Assembly (NCBI GenBank): GCA_032622095.1
Contig: CP136066.1
Coordinates: 150,676,224-150,740,223 of the forward strand
Direction: 5' to 3'
DNA length: 64,000 nt
Source of the DNA: Siphonodentalium dalli
Lineage: Eukaryota > Mollusca > Scaphopoda > Gadilida > Siphonodentaliidae
This document shows positions 1 through 11,150 of this stretch, one piece after another (the first letter of the stretch is position 1; each line of letters starts with the position of its first letter). Below the pieces are notes generated by a model that saw only the letters and a list, made by a program, of their open reading frames with translations, had not been told where the DNA came from and made no database searches. Position numbers and translations under genes: made by a program.

Positions 1-430
1 CAAATGGTGAATTTAATGACAATATTCCGCAAGGTGTGCTAGCATCACCAGATTCATCCTCAGTCTGATTAGGCCTCACCAGCCATGGGAAACCTATATA
101 GGAACAGATTTAAGTTCTAAAGTTGAAGTTTGTAATGCACACACATTGAGCACCTCAATTATGCATTTTATCTTCTGCAAATTAGGGGGGGGCATAGAAA
201 CTGAACAGAAGGGAAAAAGTAAAAAAGTAACTAAAACAAAATTTCAATTTGATACTTAAGATACTTCCCAGAAGATGATGCCTGAGCAGAATTAGGTCCA
301 TGGAGGGTGTATTTGGTGATGCTAGCCTGCTGTACAGGGTTGCAACACTAAATTCACCCTCTGGGGACCTCATTATGCAAATGTCAGACACTAAATTCAG
401 TCAGTTTGTTTAAAATTGCTAGCAGTAATG
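1..430. repeat. Diverged copy of a dispersed inverted-repeat family
   Basis: The segment at 350-375 carries CACCCTCTGGGGACCTCATT, the core also seen at 31,405-31,430 and 32,255-32,280. The part at 60-240 (a glycine-like CACCAGCCATGGGAAACC stretch, then a poly-purine tail) resembles 31,440-31,585 and, inverted, 53,160-53,310. No coding function is visible. The copy is too diverged to set its ends. Confidence 0.6.
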
Positions 431-799
431 TTTACACAAGCTGCCAGATGACATTTTATTGTAATCTAGATTAATGACATGTGTCTCTCTCTGTCTATCC
501 ACAAAGATATATCTGCAACTTTAATAGAACAGGTATTAAAGTTGGAAGCTGGAGATGATATCCGTTGGAAGGGATGTTGGTTGGGTGCAGGCCACTGCAG
601 GGTGGGGTGGGTCTGGGCCATATGGGTTGGGGGATGGGTAATGGAATATTTCTGTAATTTCATTAAAGATTAAAGTTTCATAACTCTGCAGATGTTATAA
701 TGGTGTCACTTTTTTCAAATTTTATAAAATGTTTAAAAACTAATTTTTTTGTTTGTTAAATTGAGCAAGGTGATAATTCAAAAAATCTTAATTAAATTT
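431..799. other. No recognisable feature
   Basis: Low-complexity AT-rich sequence. The short open frames on both strands have no family motifs. A T-run at 795-808 leads into the next repeat. Confidence 0.5.
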
Positions 800-1215
800 T
801 TTTTTTTAGTTACGTTACTGGCTCCGCCCACATTCGATCCAGTGACCTCATTTGAACAAATCTGAATAACAGTCCCCCAAGGACCCTTTGTATCAAATAC
901 GAACCCATTCGGTCCAATGAAATTTGAGAAGTCGTTGTAAGAATTACTATGGTGGCAAAGAGTTATGGCCCTGGCTTCGCAACTATTTGACCCAGTGTCC
1001 TCATTTGAACAAATCTGAATGAGAGTCACCTAGGAAACATACACACCAAATATGAACCCATTCGGTTTCATGGTTCCAGAGGAGAAGATGTTCAAAGAAT
1101 TGTAGACGGACGGGTGGACGGACGGCCGGACGATGGACGGACGACGGACGAAGAGTGATGACAATAGCTCCACCGGAGACTTCGTCTCAGGTGAGCTAAT
1201 AAAAACGTGAGACAA
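800..1215. repeat. Degenerate tandem repeat with GGACGGACGG tail
   Basis: Two diverged units of about 180 bp share GACCTCATTTGAACAAATCT-type and ACCCATTCGGT segments. They are followed by a run of GGACGGACGG-like motifs at 1,108-1,162 and a terminal hairpin, AGCTCCACCGG against CAGGTGAGCT. This arrangement is common in mollusc intergenic DNA (general knowledge). It is non-coding. Confidence 0.7.
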
Positions 1216-1600
1216 TCAGCCCCGGAAAATCTGGACAACCCACCCTAACATACGCCCGCGCGAGTTGTCCCTGTGGTCCCGATTCTATCTGTAGTCAGAT
1301 GTACTATATACACATGTATATACTTGTATATACAGGAACGGGACCATCCGCCCCAGGCACAACCGACACCAAGCGACCCGGAACAACCCGACCCAATTAA
1401 AGTACGAACTATGTTTTGGTTTAAACCTTTAATTAAATTAGGATAAGATATGGTAAATTGTAGTTGTGATACACTGCATGGACATAATGATATAGTATTC
1501 TGTATTAAATATGAAGAATATTTTAATATGAATATATACGGAAGTACAACATATGTATATGAAAAAGGAATGTATAGTACATGTATATGCTACTTCACAG
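1216..1600. other. Unassigned intergenic sequence
   Basis: A GC-richer stretch (1,230-1,400) with a TACATGTATATACTTGTATA-like palindromic patch is followed by AT-rich DNA. I see no gene or mobile-element end here. Confidence 0.45.
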
Positions 1601-1867
1601 CCTGTTCTCGTGAAAATAGCCACACTCCCGGCTTATTTTAATGAGCGAAATAAGCTCATATCAATATAGGCTCTGTGTGGAGATAAACGTACACTATGGG
1701 AGTACATGTATGGTTTCCATAAAAATAAGCACGTAACGGTCTTATTTTAATGAGCGTTATAAGCCCATATTGGTATTATTTAATCACAATATACGCTCTA
1801 TATGGACCTAAAACTCAGTTTATAAAACAGTCCAATATGGGACTATCTCCCATATTGTCATTATTAA

Positions 1868-2346
1868 AGGTACTCAATCCGATAAAACTCCTCTCAATTA
1901 CTATTTCAATGGCTTCGGGGGTCAAAAATATTTGATTCGAGTCGAGGAAGTCACCCATCAAAGCTCAGATTTGTTAGATATCGATTTTAGAAATCTATTA
2001 TTTTTCATTATCGGGAATTCTTTCTGGCCCAGAAGACAGTCAAAATTTCGTTATTATTACCACTTGATTATAGAGTTATGCATCCTTGTCTGTTTGAATA
2101 GAGTTTTGGCGTAAAATCTCGAGCAGGATACCAAATTGACGGCAGTTATTAGTACTCATCTCGAGCAATTAACAAATTTCAAAAATCAATATCTAATAAC
2201 TCTGAGCTTTGTTTGATGGGTTCCTCGACTCGAATCAAATATTTTTTACCCCCAAAGCCAAAGAAATAGTAATATAGGACCCTCTGATCGGATTGTTGTT
2301 GTTGGAATCTGTTGAGATGGGGACCCTCTTTACGGATTGAGTACCT
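1868..2346. mobile_element. TTAA-flanked MITE, copy 1 (479 bp)
   Basis: The ends are AGGTACTCAATCCG and its complement, with TTAA on both sides (1,864-1,867 and 2,347-2,350). Subterminal arms of more than 100 bp also pair (TTCGAGTCGAGGAAGT with the matching segment near 2,225). A near-identical copy sits at 28,807-29,279. Removing the element and one TTAA restores the foldback-family sequence GTCATTATTTAATCTACC, so it inserted into that family. TTAA targets are typical of piggyBac and Kolobok transposons; which of the two supplied the transposase cannot be told. Confidence 0.9.
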
Positions 2347-2727
2347 TTAAATCTACCGTTTTTCATCGCAACTTATCCTCGCGAAAATAGGTTCATATTG
2401 GGCATACATATTAACATATGTTTCAATGGACTTAATTGATTCGGAAATAAGCCATTAGTGAGTTTATACCCGTTATTTAGTTGAATGAAGCGAGCCGCAG
2501 TTAAAACACATTATAAAGAGCGTGAATCTGGTATGTCGTGTCGCAACATATCCTCCCTCAAATAGGCACATAATCGGCCTATAATGTGAAAAAGGTACAT
2601 TTTATTGTGAAATAAGCAGATAATAGATCATATCCGTCATTTCGTTTTATGGCGCGGCCACATTGAAAACACATGCTATAAAGAACATACACATGAAAGC
2701 CGTGAGTTGGCTTATTTGTGTCATTTT

Positions 2728-2869
2728 CTGCACACAATCTGATTACAATCGACAGTCGATAATGTGACTAAAATTGTCTCATTTTCAGCACATTATCGAC
2801 TTAAATTTATGAAATTCTAAGCATATTATCTACCTAAATATATTTATGTATAAGCAGATAATCTGCGGG
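2728..2869. mobile_element. Small hairpin element HP2, copy
   Basis: The ends resemble CCGCACATAATCTGC and GCAGATAATGTGCGG. An inner pair, GTCGATAATGTG and CACATTATCGAC, flanks a short loop. Other copies lie at 4,429-4,582, 5,682-5,827, 12,328-12,474 and 16,767-16,912. Confidence 0.7.
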
Positions 2870-3533
2870 TTTTCGGGAGAACAGGCTGCATGTCGATAAA
2901 CAAGTTTAGGTTGTTAAATAATGACAATGGGAGCTTAATTCGCTCATTAAAATAAGCCCGTTTCGCAGCATTATGTGCTTATTTTTACGAGAACAGGATG
3001 AAACACATCGTCGTGCAAATAGGTTCAAATTGGACCTACATGTAGCTATTCGCATAGGTTGATATTTGAAATAATTTGATTATGAAATAACTCCATAGTG
3101 AGCTTAAATCGTTATTCCGTTATGGCCGCAGTGAAAACATTATAAAGATCGTGAAATTGGTAAGTCGTGTCGATGAAAAGAGGCAGATTAAATCATTTCA
3201 ATTTGGGCTTGATATGTATGGAAATAATCCCATATTGTACTGTTTTATTTATAAAAACAGTGTGTTGGATCCATATTGAGCGTATATTGTGGCAAAATAA
3301 TTCCAATATCAGCTTATATCGCGCATTAAAATATGTCCGTTTTGTACTTATTTTCATGAGAACAGCATGACAAGTCTTGAGTTGTTTAATCGTGTTCTCG
3401 TGAAAATAAACACAATACGGGTTTTCCTCATATTGAAATAACCCATATACATGTACATGTAAGGCTGTTTTAATAACTAGCGTTTAGGCCTTATGGAGCG
3501 TATTTCAGTTTTCAAATAATGTCAACATGCAGA

Positions 3534-4040
3534 CTGTTCTCGTGAAAATAAGCACATAAACGCCATGTTATTATGAACTAAATATTGCCATTATTTAACC
3601 GCAGTATACGATATGGACAGAAAATGCGGGTTTTAAGACAGTCTAACATGGGACTATTTCCATACGAAATATGCCCATATTGGCACTATTTAATCTATCT
3701 ACCTATTCTCATCGAGATAACTTACTAGATTCACGCTCTTTAGAAGGTATTTTCACTGTGGCCCGCGCCATTCTACGGAATAACTGGTATACGCTCACCG
3801 TGGGCTTATTTCAGAATAAAATAAGTCCAATATGAACTGTGTGAATATTTAGGTCCAATATAAACCTGAGGATATGTTGAGATGAAAAAAAGGAGATTAA
3901 ATAATACCAATATGGGCTTACATAGAAATTGTCCAACATTTGACTGCTTTAAAAATCGCGTTTAGTTTCAATAATGGCAGTATGAGCTTAATTCGCTCAT
4001 TAAAATAAGCCCGTTATGAGCTTATTTTTACGAGAACAAG
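3534..4040. mobile_element. Near-complete foldback-family element
   Basis: The left arm from CTGTTCTCGTGAAAATAAGC pairs with the right arm ending TTTTTACGAGAACA. Arms are roughly 190 bp around a centre of about 150 bp containing GTGGCCCGCGCCATTCTACG. The left arm carries small deletions. Non-coding. Confidence 0.75.
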
Positions 4041-4212
4041 CTGCATATTGTCATTATTTGATTATTTGATTATTATAACAGCCCTATATGGGATATTTCA
4101 ATATGCGATAAGAACATCTTATGATTATTTTTGCAATTTGTGTTGTGGAATACAACACAAATAAACCAACTCAAGACTGTTCTCGTGACAATAGGCACAT
4201 AATAATATGATA

Positions 4213-4385
4213 TAAGCCCGTATTGTCGCCAATAGTCCCGATTCCAGAAGTAAATATTTACAATTGAGCGTAGTTCAGACGATGATTTCTATGGAGAGGT
4301 ACGGTCGATTTACTTGACATAGCGCCTGAATGCTAACTTATCAGTTTCACATACCCGTACAAGTCCATAATATGTCTTTAAAGTG
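4213..4385. repeat. Dispersed repeat shared with 5,548-5,640 and 32,787-32,985
   Basis: The shared blocks are AGAAGTAAATATTTACA, GCGTAGTTCAGAC, GCGCCTGAATGCTAACTTAT and CATAATATGTCTTTAAA. It links the left repeat block with the region just beyond the 3' end of the KNSTRN-like gene. Function unknown. Confidence 0.7.
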
Positions 4386-4428
4386 GGTACATCTGATAAG
4401 CTGTGGGTTGGCTTAGTTGTGTCATTGT

Positions 4429-4582
4429 CCGCTCATAATCTGCTTAGAATTGTTCCATTATGAGGCGAAAATGTGACTAATTTGGTATAATTTTCAGCAC
4501 ATTATCGACTCAAAATGAGAGCGTTCATAAGCAGATTATCTACCTAGAATATTTACTTTATATATAAGCAGATAATGTGCGG
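4429..4582. mobile_element. HP2 hairpin element, copy
   Basis: Same ends as the copy at 2,728, with CCGCTCATAATCTGC on the left and GCAGATAATGTGCGG on the right. The arms have diverged. Confidence 0.7.
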
Positions 4583-5547
4583 GAATTTGGGGAACAGGCT
4601 GTTTAAAACGGTACAATATGGGACTATTTACATAAGAAATAAGTCGATATTGGCATTATTTTATCTACCTTAGTTTATCACTTACTTACCAAAGCTACCC
4701 TAATTGTATTGTTTTTACTGAAATAAACCCATATCAGTATTATTAATCTAGCTTTTTTCATCGACACAACCTACCAGATTCAAGCTCTTTATAGTCAATG
4801 CTGCCCTCGCCATTCAACCGAATAATGGCTATAAGCTTACTGTGGACTTATATCAGAATCAAAAGAACCTATGTGAAAACTTAAAGGTCAAATATGAACC
4901 TATTTACATGAGGATATGTTGCGATGAAAACAAATTAGATTGAATAATACCAATATGGGACTAGTTCGATAGAACAGTCTGATATTGTCTGTTTAAAAAG
5001 CCGCGTTTATAGGTCCATATATATATAGCGTACATGTATACATATTAAGTTAAATTATACCTCTGTATGAGCTTATTTCGCTCATTAAAATAAGTCCTGT
5101 TTTGTGTTTATTTTCACGAAAACAGACTGCAAACTGCCATTATTTGAAAACTAAATAAGCTTCATATGGGCCTAAACGCTGTTTATTATAACAGCCCTAT
5201 ATAGATATTTCAATATGCGATAAGCTCGTCGTGCTTATTTTAGCAATTCGTGTTGTGGCACAACACAAATAAACCAACTCAAGACTTACCATGCAGACGT
5301 CATAACAATATGAGATAGGCACGTGGTGTGCTTATTTTCACGTCAACAGGCTGGAAAACAACACGATTAAACAACTCAACACTTGCCATGCAGATGTCAA
5401 GCTATTTTCGTGAAAATAAGCACTTAACGGCCGTATTTTAACGAGCGATAATTTTGGCATTATTTAATCGCAATATATATAAGCTCTTTATTGACCTAAA
5501 TCTCGGCTTTTAAAGCAGTACAATATGGGACTATTGCCATATGTTAC

Positions 5548-5640
5548 TAAAATGCTACATTCCTCCAGTTGACATAGCGCCTGAATGCTAACTTATCTGT
5601 TTCACATACCCGAACAAATCCATATTATGTCTTTAAATAG
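5548..5640. repeat. Second copy of the 4,213-4,385 repeat (partial)
   Basis: Matches the right half of the 4,213-4,385 copy, including GACATAGCGCCTGAATGCTA and the ATGTCTTTAAA end. Confidence 0.7.
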
Positions 5641-5681
5641 CGTACATCTGAAAAGTTATGGGTTGGCTTAGTTGTGTGATT

Positions 5682-5827
5682 GTCCGCACACAATCTGAAT
5701 TGCCCCATTATGAGTCGATAATGTGACTAAAATATTCTCATGTTCAGCACATTATGGACTGAAAATGAGGACATTCTAATCGGATTATCTACCTAAAATA
5801 AATTATTTATAAGCAGATAATGTGCGG
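5682..5827. mobile_element. HP2 hairpin element, copy
   Basis: CCGCACACAATCTG on the left and GCAGATAATGTGCGG on the right, with the central TCGATAATGTG hairpin retained. Confidence 0.7.
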
Positions 5828-6091
5828 AATTTTGGGGAACAGTCTGTTTAAAACACAGTACAATATGGGACTATTTACATACGAAATGAGCCCATATCGG
5901 AATGATTTAATCTGCCTTTTTTCATAAACACAACTTACCAAAGCTACGCTCTTTGTAAGGTGTTTGGCGCCATTCAACGGAATAAGGGACTCAGTATGTA
6001 CTTATTTCAGAATCAGATAGTTCCAACATATACCTGTGAATAGTTACATGTAGGTCCAATATGAACCTATTTGCACGAGGACATGTTTCAT

Positions 6092-6554
6092 CCTGTTCTC
6101 ATAAAAATAAGCACATAACGGGCTTATTTTAATGAGCGAATTAAGCTCATACTGGCATTATTTAACCTCAATGTTTTCATCGACACGACATACCAGACTC
6201 ACGCTCTTTAAAATGTGTTTTAACTGTGGCCCATGCCATTTAGCTGAATAGCGGGTAGTAGTTCACTGTGGGTTTATTTCAGAATCGAATAAGTCCAATA
6301 TGAACCTATGTGAATCTTTAGGTCCAATATGAACCTATTTTTACGAGAATATATGTTGCGATGAACAAAGGTGGATTAAATAATACCAATATGGGCTTAT
6401 TTCTTATGGAAATAATCCCACATTGGACTGTTTTAACATCCTTGTTTTAGGTTCAAATATAGCATACATATATAATGAGTCTTAATAATTCCAATATGAG
6501 CTTATTTCGCTCATTAAAATAAGCCCGTTATGGGATTATTTTCTCGAACACAGG
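6092..6554. mobile_element. Foldback-family element with left-arm deletion
   Basis: Starts CCTGTTCTCATAAAAATAAG and ends near CTCGAACACAGG. The left arm lacks the segment between ATTATTTAACC and TTTTCATCG that the right arm keeps, so pairing is asymmetric. Confidence 0.7.
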
Positions 6555-6585
6555 CTGGAAAACAACACGAATAAACACATGACTT

Positions 6586-6587
<2 letters not shown>

Positions 6588-6621
<34 letters not shown>
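6588..6621. repeat. (CAAT)n microsatellite, LINE 3' tail
   Basis: About eight CAAT/TCAA repeats. On the minus strand this is the TGATTGATTGA tail directly after the LINE 3' untranslated region. Confidence 0.9.
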
Positions 6622-6622
<1 letters not shown>

Positions 6623-7202
6623 GTTTATTTGTACGTTACACCATATATGGTCAAATGTACATGAACACAGAATAACAAGACAAAATGGACGGATTACATG
6701 AAACAAAGTTAAGTACAATGTAACAACAATGATATATGGCGGTATATGCTTATATATGACAATATACATATGTTATACCGGTATATGCCTATCATACGTT
6801 CAGATAATATATGTAGATGATTGGCAAACATACCATTCAGAGTTGATACTGGCAACACTGACATGGTCTCAAGTCGAAGAATCTTTGTTCCTTTTTTGTT
6901 GTACTCGATTTAAGAGTCGTTACTCTGTTGCCAAACCCCTTTCTTTTTCAATCCATAGTGGACAAAGTGTGCCCCAAAGCCCGCATAGTTTTTGAGTCGC
7001 TGCTGATCATTATTTGTTTAAATAGTTTCTCGTTGGGGATGTTTAACAGATTGGGTGATATGTTCTCGTAGAATAGGGCGCGCTCGTTTGACAGAAGAAG
7101 TACAGTAAATAATTGTCGATTTCATTGCATGTTTCGCAAATTCGGTCCGCTTCGTCGAAATCTACGGCGGCCTGGAACCGCCACCTCCTCTTCAGTTAGT
7201 TT

Positions 7203-7713
7203 CCTGATATATCAGGTTACCTATCCTGATATATCAGGTTAGTATCCTGATATATCAGGTTACGTATCCTGATATATCAGGTTATTATCTTGATATATCA
7301 GGTTACGTATCATGATATATCAGGTTATTATCCTGATATATCAGGTTACGTATCCTGATATATCAGGTTATTATCCTGATATATCAGGTTAGTATCCTGA
7401 TATAGCAGGTTATTATCCTGATATATCAGGTTACGTATCCTGATATATCAGGTTACGTATCCTGATATATCAGGTTATTATCTTGATATATCAGGTTACG
7501 TATCCTGATATATCAGGTTATTATCCTGATATATCAGGTTACGTATCCTGATATATCAGGTTACGTATCCTGATATATCAGGTTATTATCCTGATATATC
7601 AGGTTATGTATCCTGATATATCAGGTTATGTATCCTGATATATCAGGTTATTATCCCGATATATCAGGTTACGTATCCTGATATATCAGGTTATTATCCC
7701 GATATATCAGGTT
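7203..7713. repeat. Left array of CCTGATATATCAGG palindromes (about 24 units)
   Basis: Palindromic 14-mers separated alternately by TTACGTAT and TTATTAT give a 21-22 bp period. A few units have one base changed (CTTG, CCCG or ATAGC variants). One full period is two helical turns, so all dyads face the same side of the DNA. Confidence 0.95.
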
Positions 7714-7789
7714 ATGTCTTGACCAATCCAGAGTGTCGTCTCATTGGCTGAGGCTTGTGGTTGGTTGGATTCTTAGTCAATATTGTTAG

Positions 7790-7864
7790 GCCAATGTATA
7801 TGCTCTTATATATGCGAGGCTAGCAGTAGGAGACTCGCATATATAAAAGAGTTCATTGGCACAG
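7790..7864. repeat. Hairpin of the CTCTTATATATGCGAG family
   Basis: GCCAATGTATATGCTCTTAT pairs with ATAAAAGAGTTCATTGGC around a short loop. Related hairpins occur at 36,060-36,121, 49,966-50,022 and 50,163-50,190. Confidence 0.75.
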
Positions 7865-8019
7865 GTTTTTGCTAAATTTCAAGGAGCCCCAGTCACGGAA
7901 GTGTTAGCAAGAACCGAACCATCCACTGAGCGATGACCAGTCCATTATTAACCCTTTCTATACTAAATAATCATTGACGAGTAGTTCCCTTCGGAAATGA
8001 TTAGATAATAAGTTCAAAT

Positions 8020-9390
8020 GAATGTGTCAATGACACTGTAGCTCAACGTTGGTAGGTGTTAATTTCATGCTGAGCTGTCAATAGAATGATAAAGGACTCC
8101 TATAGAAGAAGGAAATTCAAAAAGTTACAATAATGTACGCAATGGGCTTGTATTCTGTAGATGATATTGTTATACCCCATTTTTCCGTCCGTCCGTGCGT
8201 CCGTATGTGCGTCCGTCAGTACGCCCGTCCGATGTCTGTTCATGTCATAACTTTAACAGTAGTGCTCAGATCTCAATGAAATTAGGTATGGATGTTCACT
8301 ACTATGAGGACATTAAATAGAGGTTTCCATCGTTTTGTTCGGATTTTCCATTCTAGAGTTATTCATCATTGTTTATCTGGAAATTTTGGATTTTTGGTCC
8401 GTCTGGTGTCTGTTCATGTCGTAACTTCAACAGTTGCGCTGGGATCTCAATGAAATTTGGTATGGATGTTCACTAGTATGATGACATTCAATAGAGGGTT
8501 CCATTGTTCTGTTTCGCTTTTCCATACTAGAGTTATTCATCTTTGTTTATCTGGAAATGTTGGCTGTTTGGTCCATCCGATGTCTGTTCAGGTCATAACT
8601 TGAACAGTAATGCTCGGATCTCAATGAAATTTTGTATGGATGTTCACCAATATGAGGACATTTAATGGCACATTCAACTGTTTTGTTTTGTTTTTTGTTC
8701 TATAGTTATTCATCTTTGTTTATATGAAAATTCTGATTTGTTGGGTCCAATCTGTCTGAGTATAGCAGTCATAAGTTATAGATATGCCCACACTAGGCGG
8801 TAATCCACAAGGGGGTATGCACCGGACGACAGTCCATCTCTTGTTTCATTTAAAACATTTCACCAATAAATGAGGGATGCATGGTGTGCGAATGAAATCC
8901 TGCTGGCGGCCATGTTTTCTTTTCATGAATTGCGTAATAATTGGATACCTCCCATGTTTTCAATGACATTTTTGGTGGCTCCCATCTCCCAGAAGATCCA
9001 TATGAAGTTCAGTAAGGACTATATAAAAGATGTGGTCTGTATTGTGTGCCAAATCATTTAGTCATACAAAGTTTAAAATCCAAAAGGGCGGAAATGCTTT
9101 CAACGAAATTCGGAAACATTTGATATCCCCAGAGGTGACCCAAAACACGCCTGTATAAAGTTTTAAAATATTTGTTCCGATATTTGTTCTGCTGGGTGTG
9201 CCAATGGATCCAAATTTGAAATCCAAGATGACTGATGGCGGCCATGTTTTCTAACGAATTTCGGGAAAAAATAGATGGCTCCCATCTAGAGGTCACCCTG
9301 AAGATCCATATGAAGTTTGGTGATGGGTGTGTGGTTAATCGCCTACATGTACATGCCACATCACTCATCCTCATCGTCACCAAACTTAAT
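8020..9390. repeat. Interior of the 2.6-kb element, shared with 42,280-43,966
   Basis: The sequence from GTGTCAATGACACTGTAGCT to the GATGGCTCCCATCTAGAGGT units matches the 42-44 kb region, which lacks the palindromic terminal repeats. Units with TGGCGGCCATGTTTTCTAAC and GAAGATCCATATGAAGTT recur. No coding sequence is recognised. Confidence 0.7.
8223..8760. repeat. Tandem repeat, about 177 bp, three units
   Basis: Each unit runs GTCTGTTCATGTCATAACTT, CAATGAAATTTGGTATGGAT, then GTTATTCATCTTTGTTTAT and a GGTCCGTC-like end. The array is preceded by CCGTCCGTCCGTGCGTCCG at 8,187-8,205. It is absent from the related 42-kb copy, so it was gained or lost independently. Confidence 0.85.
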
Positions 9391-9451
9391 ATGGAACCAA
9401 CCACAAGCCTCCGCCAATGAAAGACGACATTCTGGATTGGTCGAGACAACC

Positions 9452-9730
9452 TGATATATCAGGATACATAACCTGATATATCAGGATACATAACCTGATA
9501 TATCAGGATAATAACCTGATATATCAGGATACGTAACCTGATATATCAGGATAATAACCTGATATATCAGGATACGTAACCTGATATATCAGGATAATAA
9601 CCTGATATATCAGGACACGTAACCTGATATATCAGGATACGTAACCTGATATATCAGGATAATAACCTGATATATCAGGATACTAACCTGATATATCAGG
9701 ATACGTAACCTGATATATCAGGATACTAAC
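9452..9730. repeat. Right array of CCTGATATATCAGG palindromes (about 13 units)
   Basis: Inverted counterpart of the left array, with linkers ATACGTAA and ATAATAA. It has about half as many units, so the arms have changed copy number independently since they were last identical. Confidence 0.95.
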
Positions 9731-11150
9731 TGAAGAGGGGGTGGCGGTTCCAGGCCGCCGTAGAAATCGAAGTAGCGTCCGCGTTCGATGCCCAAGGTGT
9801 GGCAACTTATTCTTAATTTTGTCAGGGATTCACGCTATTTTGGGACGGAAATGACGTTGATATATTTTTCCAAAGAAGTCATCGTTTTGAATGTTCTATA
9901 CGTTCTAAGTTTGTTCCTTGGATGATCACGTCGATTGCTATTTTTGAGAAGTTTGGTGCGAATATTATCATTAAATATTTGTTTCTGTATTGAGTTATCG
10001 AAGAAGTCATTAATACCGTGACTTGGGGACATGGATGTGACTAATTGTTGACATTGTGACAGTGACCTGCTCCATGAATCCAGATTAGATTCAAATAGTT
10101 GTATGCACATGCACATTTCAGCCTCTCGTGAAAACAAGCTCATATCGGGCTTGTTTTAATGAGCGAAATAAGCTTCTTTGGGCGTTATTTAACCGCAATA
10201 TACGGTTTATATATGGACCTATAAATAACGCAAAATAAGCCCATATTAGTATTATTTAATCTAGCTTTTTTCATCGACACGACCTACCAGATTCAAGCTC
10301 TTTATAATGTGTTTTCTATGCAACCCTCGCCATTCAACGGAATAATGGCTATAAGCTCACTGTGTGCTTACTACAGAATCAAGTCCAAAAATTAACCTAT
10401 GTGAATACTTAGGTCCAATATGAACCTACATGTATTTACCCCAGGATATGCTGCTATTAAAAAAATTAGATATTGGACTGTTTAAAAAACCGCGTTTAAT
10501 AGGTCCATATATATAGCGTGCATGTATATTAGGTTAAATAATACGACTATATTAGTTTATTTCGCTCATTAAAATAAGCCCCGTTATGTGTTTATTTTAA
10601 CGAGAACAGGCTACAAATTGACATTATTTGAAAACTCAAAAACGCTCCATGTGGGCCTAAACGCTGGCTATTAAAACAGCCCTTTTTTGTGTATATTGGA
10701 TATTTGAATATGAGATAAGCGCATATTGTGTTTAGTTTCATGACAATAGAGTGGAAAACAAACACGAATCAACCATCTCAAGACTTACCATACAGATTGT
10801 TCTTGTGAAAATAAGCACATTTTGAGCGAAATAAGCTTATATTGGCATTATTTAACCGCAATATACGCTATATATATGGACACAAAACGCTTATAGATGT
10901 GGGTATGAGGGTATACTTTTGTAGATACCACGGTATATTTGGGTATGTGCACCATATACATGGGTACAGTATCACTGCATATTGACATTATTCGAAAACA
11001 CTATACGCTCTATATGTGCTTAAACTATAGTTATTAAAACAGCCCTATATGGGATATTTCAATATGCGAGAAGCCTGTTTTGTGCTTATTTTTGCAATTC
11101 GTGTTGTGCAAAACAACACAAATAAACCAAATCAAGACTTACCATGTAGC

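Larger units (their letters stand above)
1602..6587. repeat. Block of foldback repeat family (multi-hairpin)
   Basis: Many fragments of one family in both orientations. Left arms read CTGTTCTCGTGAAAATAAGC and run through GCTCATATTGGCATTATTTA. Right arms are their reverse complement and end CACGAGAACAGG. Within the arms, GCTTATTT and AAATAAGC recur every 20-40 bases, so the DNA can form many small stem-loops as well as one long stem. The middle carries CACTGTGGCCCGCGCCATT. No open frame is conserved between copies, so the family looks non-autonomous. Copies are broken, inverted and interrupted by other elements. Confidence 0.8.
7163..9762. mobile_element. 2.6-kb DNA transposon with palindrome arrays in its TIRs
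   Basis: The ends are TACGGCGGCCTGGAACCGCC and its exact complement, flanked by the 6-bp duplication GAAATC (7,157-7,162 and 9,763-9,768). Removing the element and one duplication rejoins the LINE frame (GRYFDF then DEADRICETC). The terminal repeats run about 606 bp on the left and 368 bp on the right. Each contains a tandem array of the 14-bp palindrome CCTGATATATCAGG, then an inner arm (7,717-7,768 with 9,395-9,447). The interior has no transposase frame, so the element looks non-autonomous. A 6-bp target duplication fits only a few superfamilies, such as IS3EU-like or Dada-like; I cannot decide between them. Confidence 0.88.
6588..10120 (-). pseudogene. Non-LTR retrotransposon (LINE) 3' end, broken by a DNA element
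   Basis: On the minus strand, 10,143-9,769 and then 7,162-6,960 encode the C-terminal part of a LINE ORF2. It reads NKLRTYRTFK, then after one stop codon LTKLRISCHTLGIERGRYFD, and across the interruption a zinc-knuckle-like CETCNEID. Such a cysteine motif after an IExGRY segment is usual near the C-terminus of several LINE proteins. A later frameshift precedes an ALFYENISPNLL segment. The 3' end is a (TGATT/TGA)-type microsatellite at 6,588-6,621, as seen in CR1/L2-like elements. The flanks on both sides are foldback-family sequence, so the LINE inserted into that family. It is split at codon level by the 2.6-kb element at 7,163-9,762. It is inactive: one stop, one frameshift and 5' truncation. 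Confidence 0.85.

Noticed and set aside
1750-2114. Paired open frames also found at 28,671-29,053
   Set aside because: Conservation is explained by the TTAA MITE copies. The frames do not cover the element and have no protein motifs.
7203-7713. Regular palindromic repeats resembling a CRISPR array
   Set aside because: The spacers are 7-8 bases, nearly identical to one another, and the whole array is mirrored at 9,452-9,730 as part of transposon ends in a eukaryotic genome.
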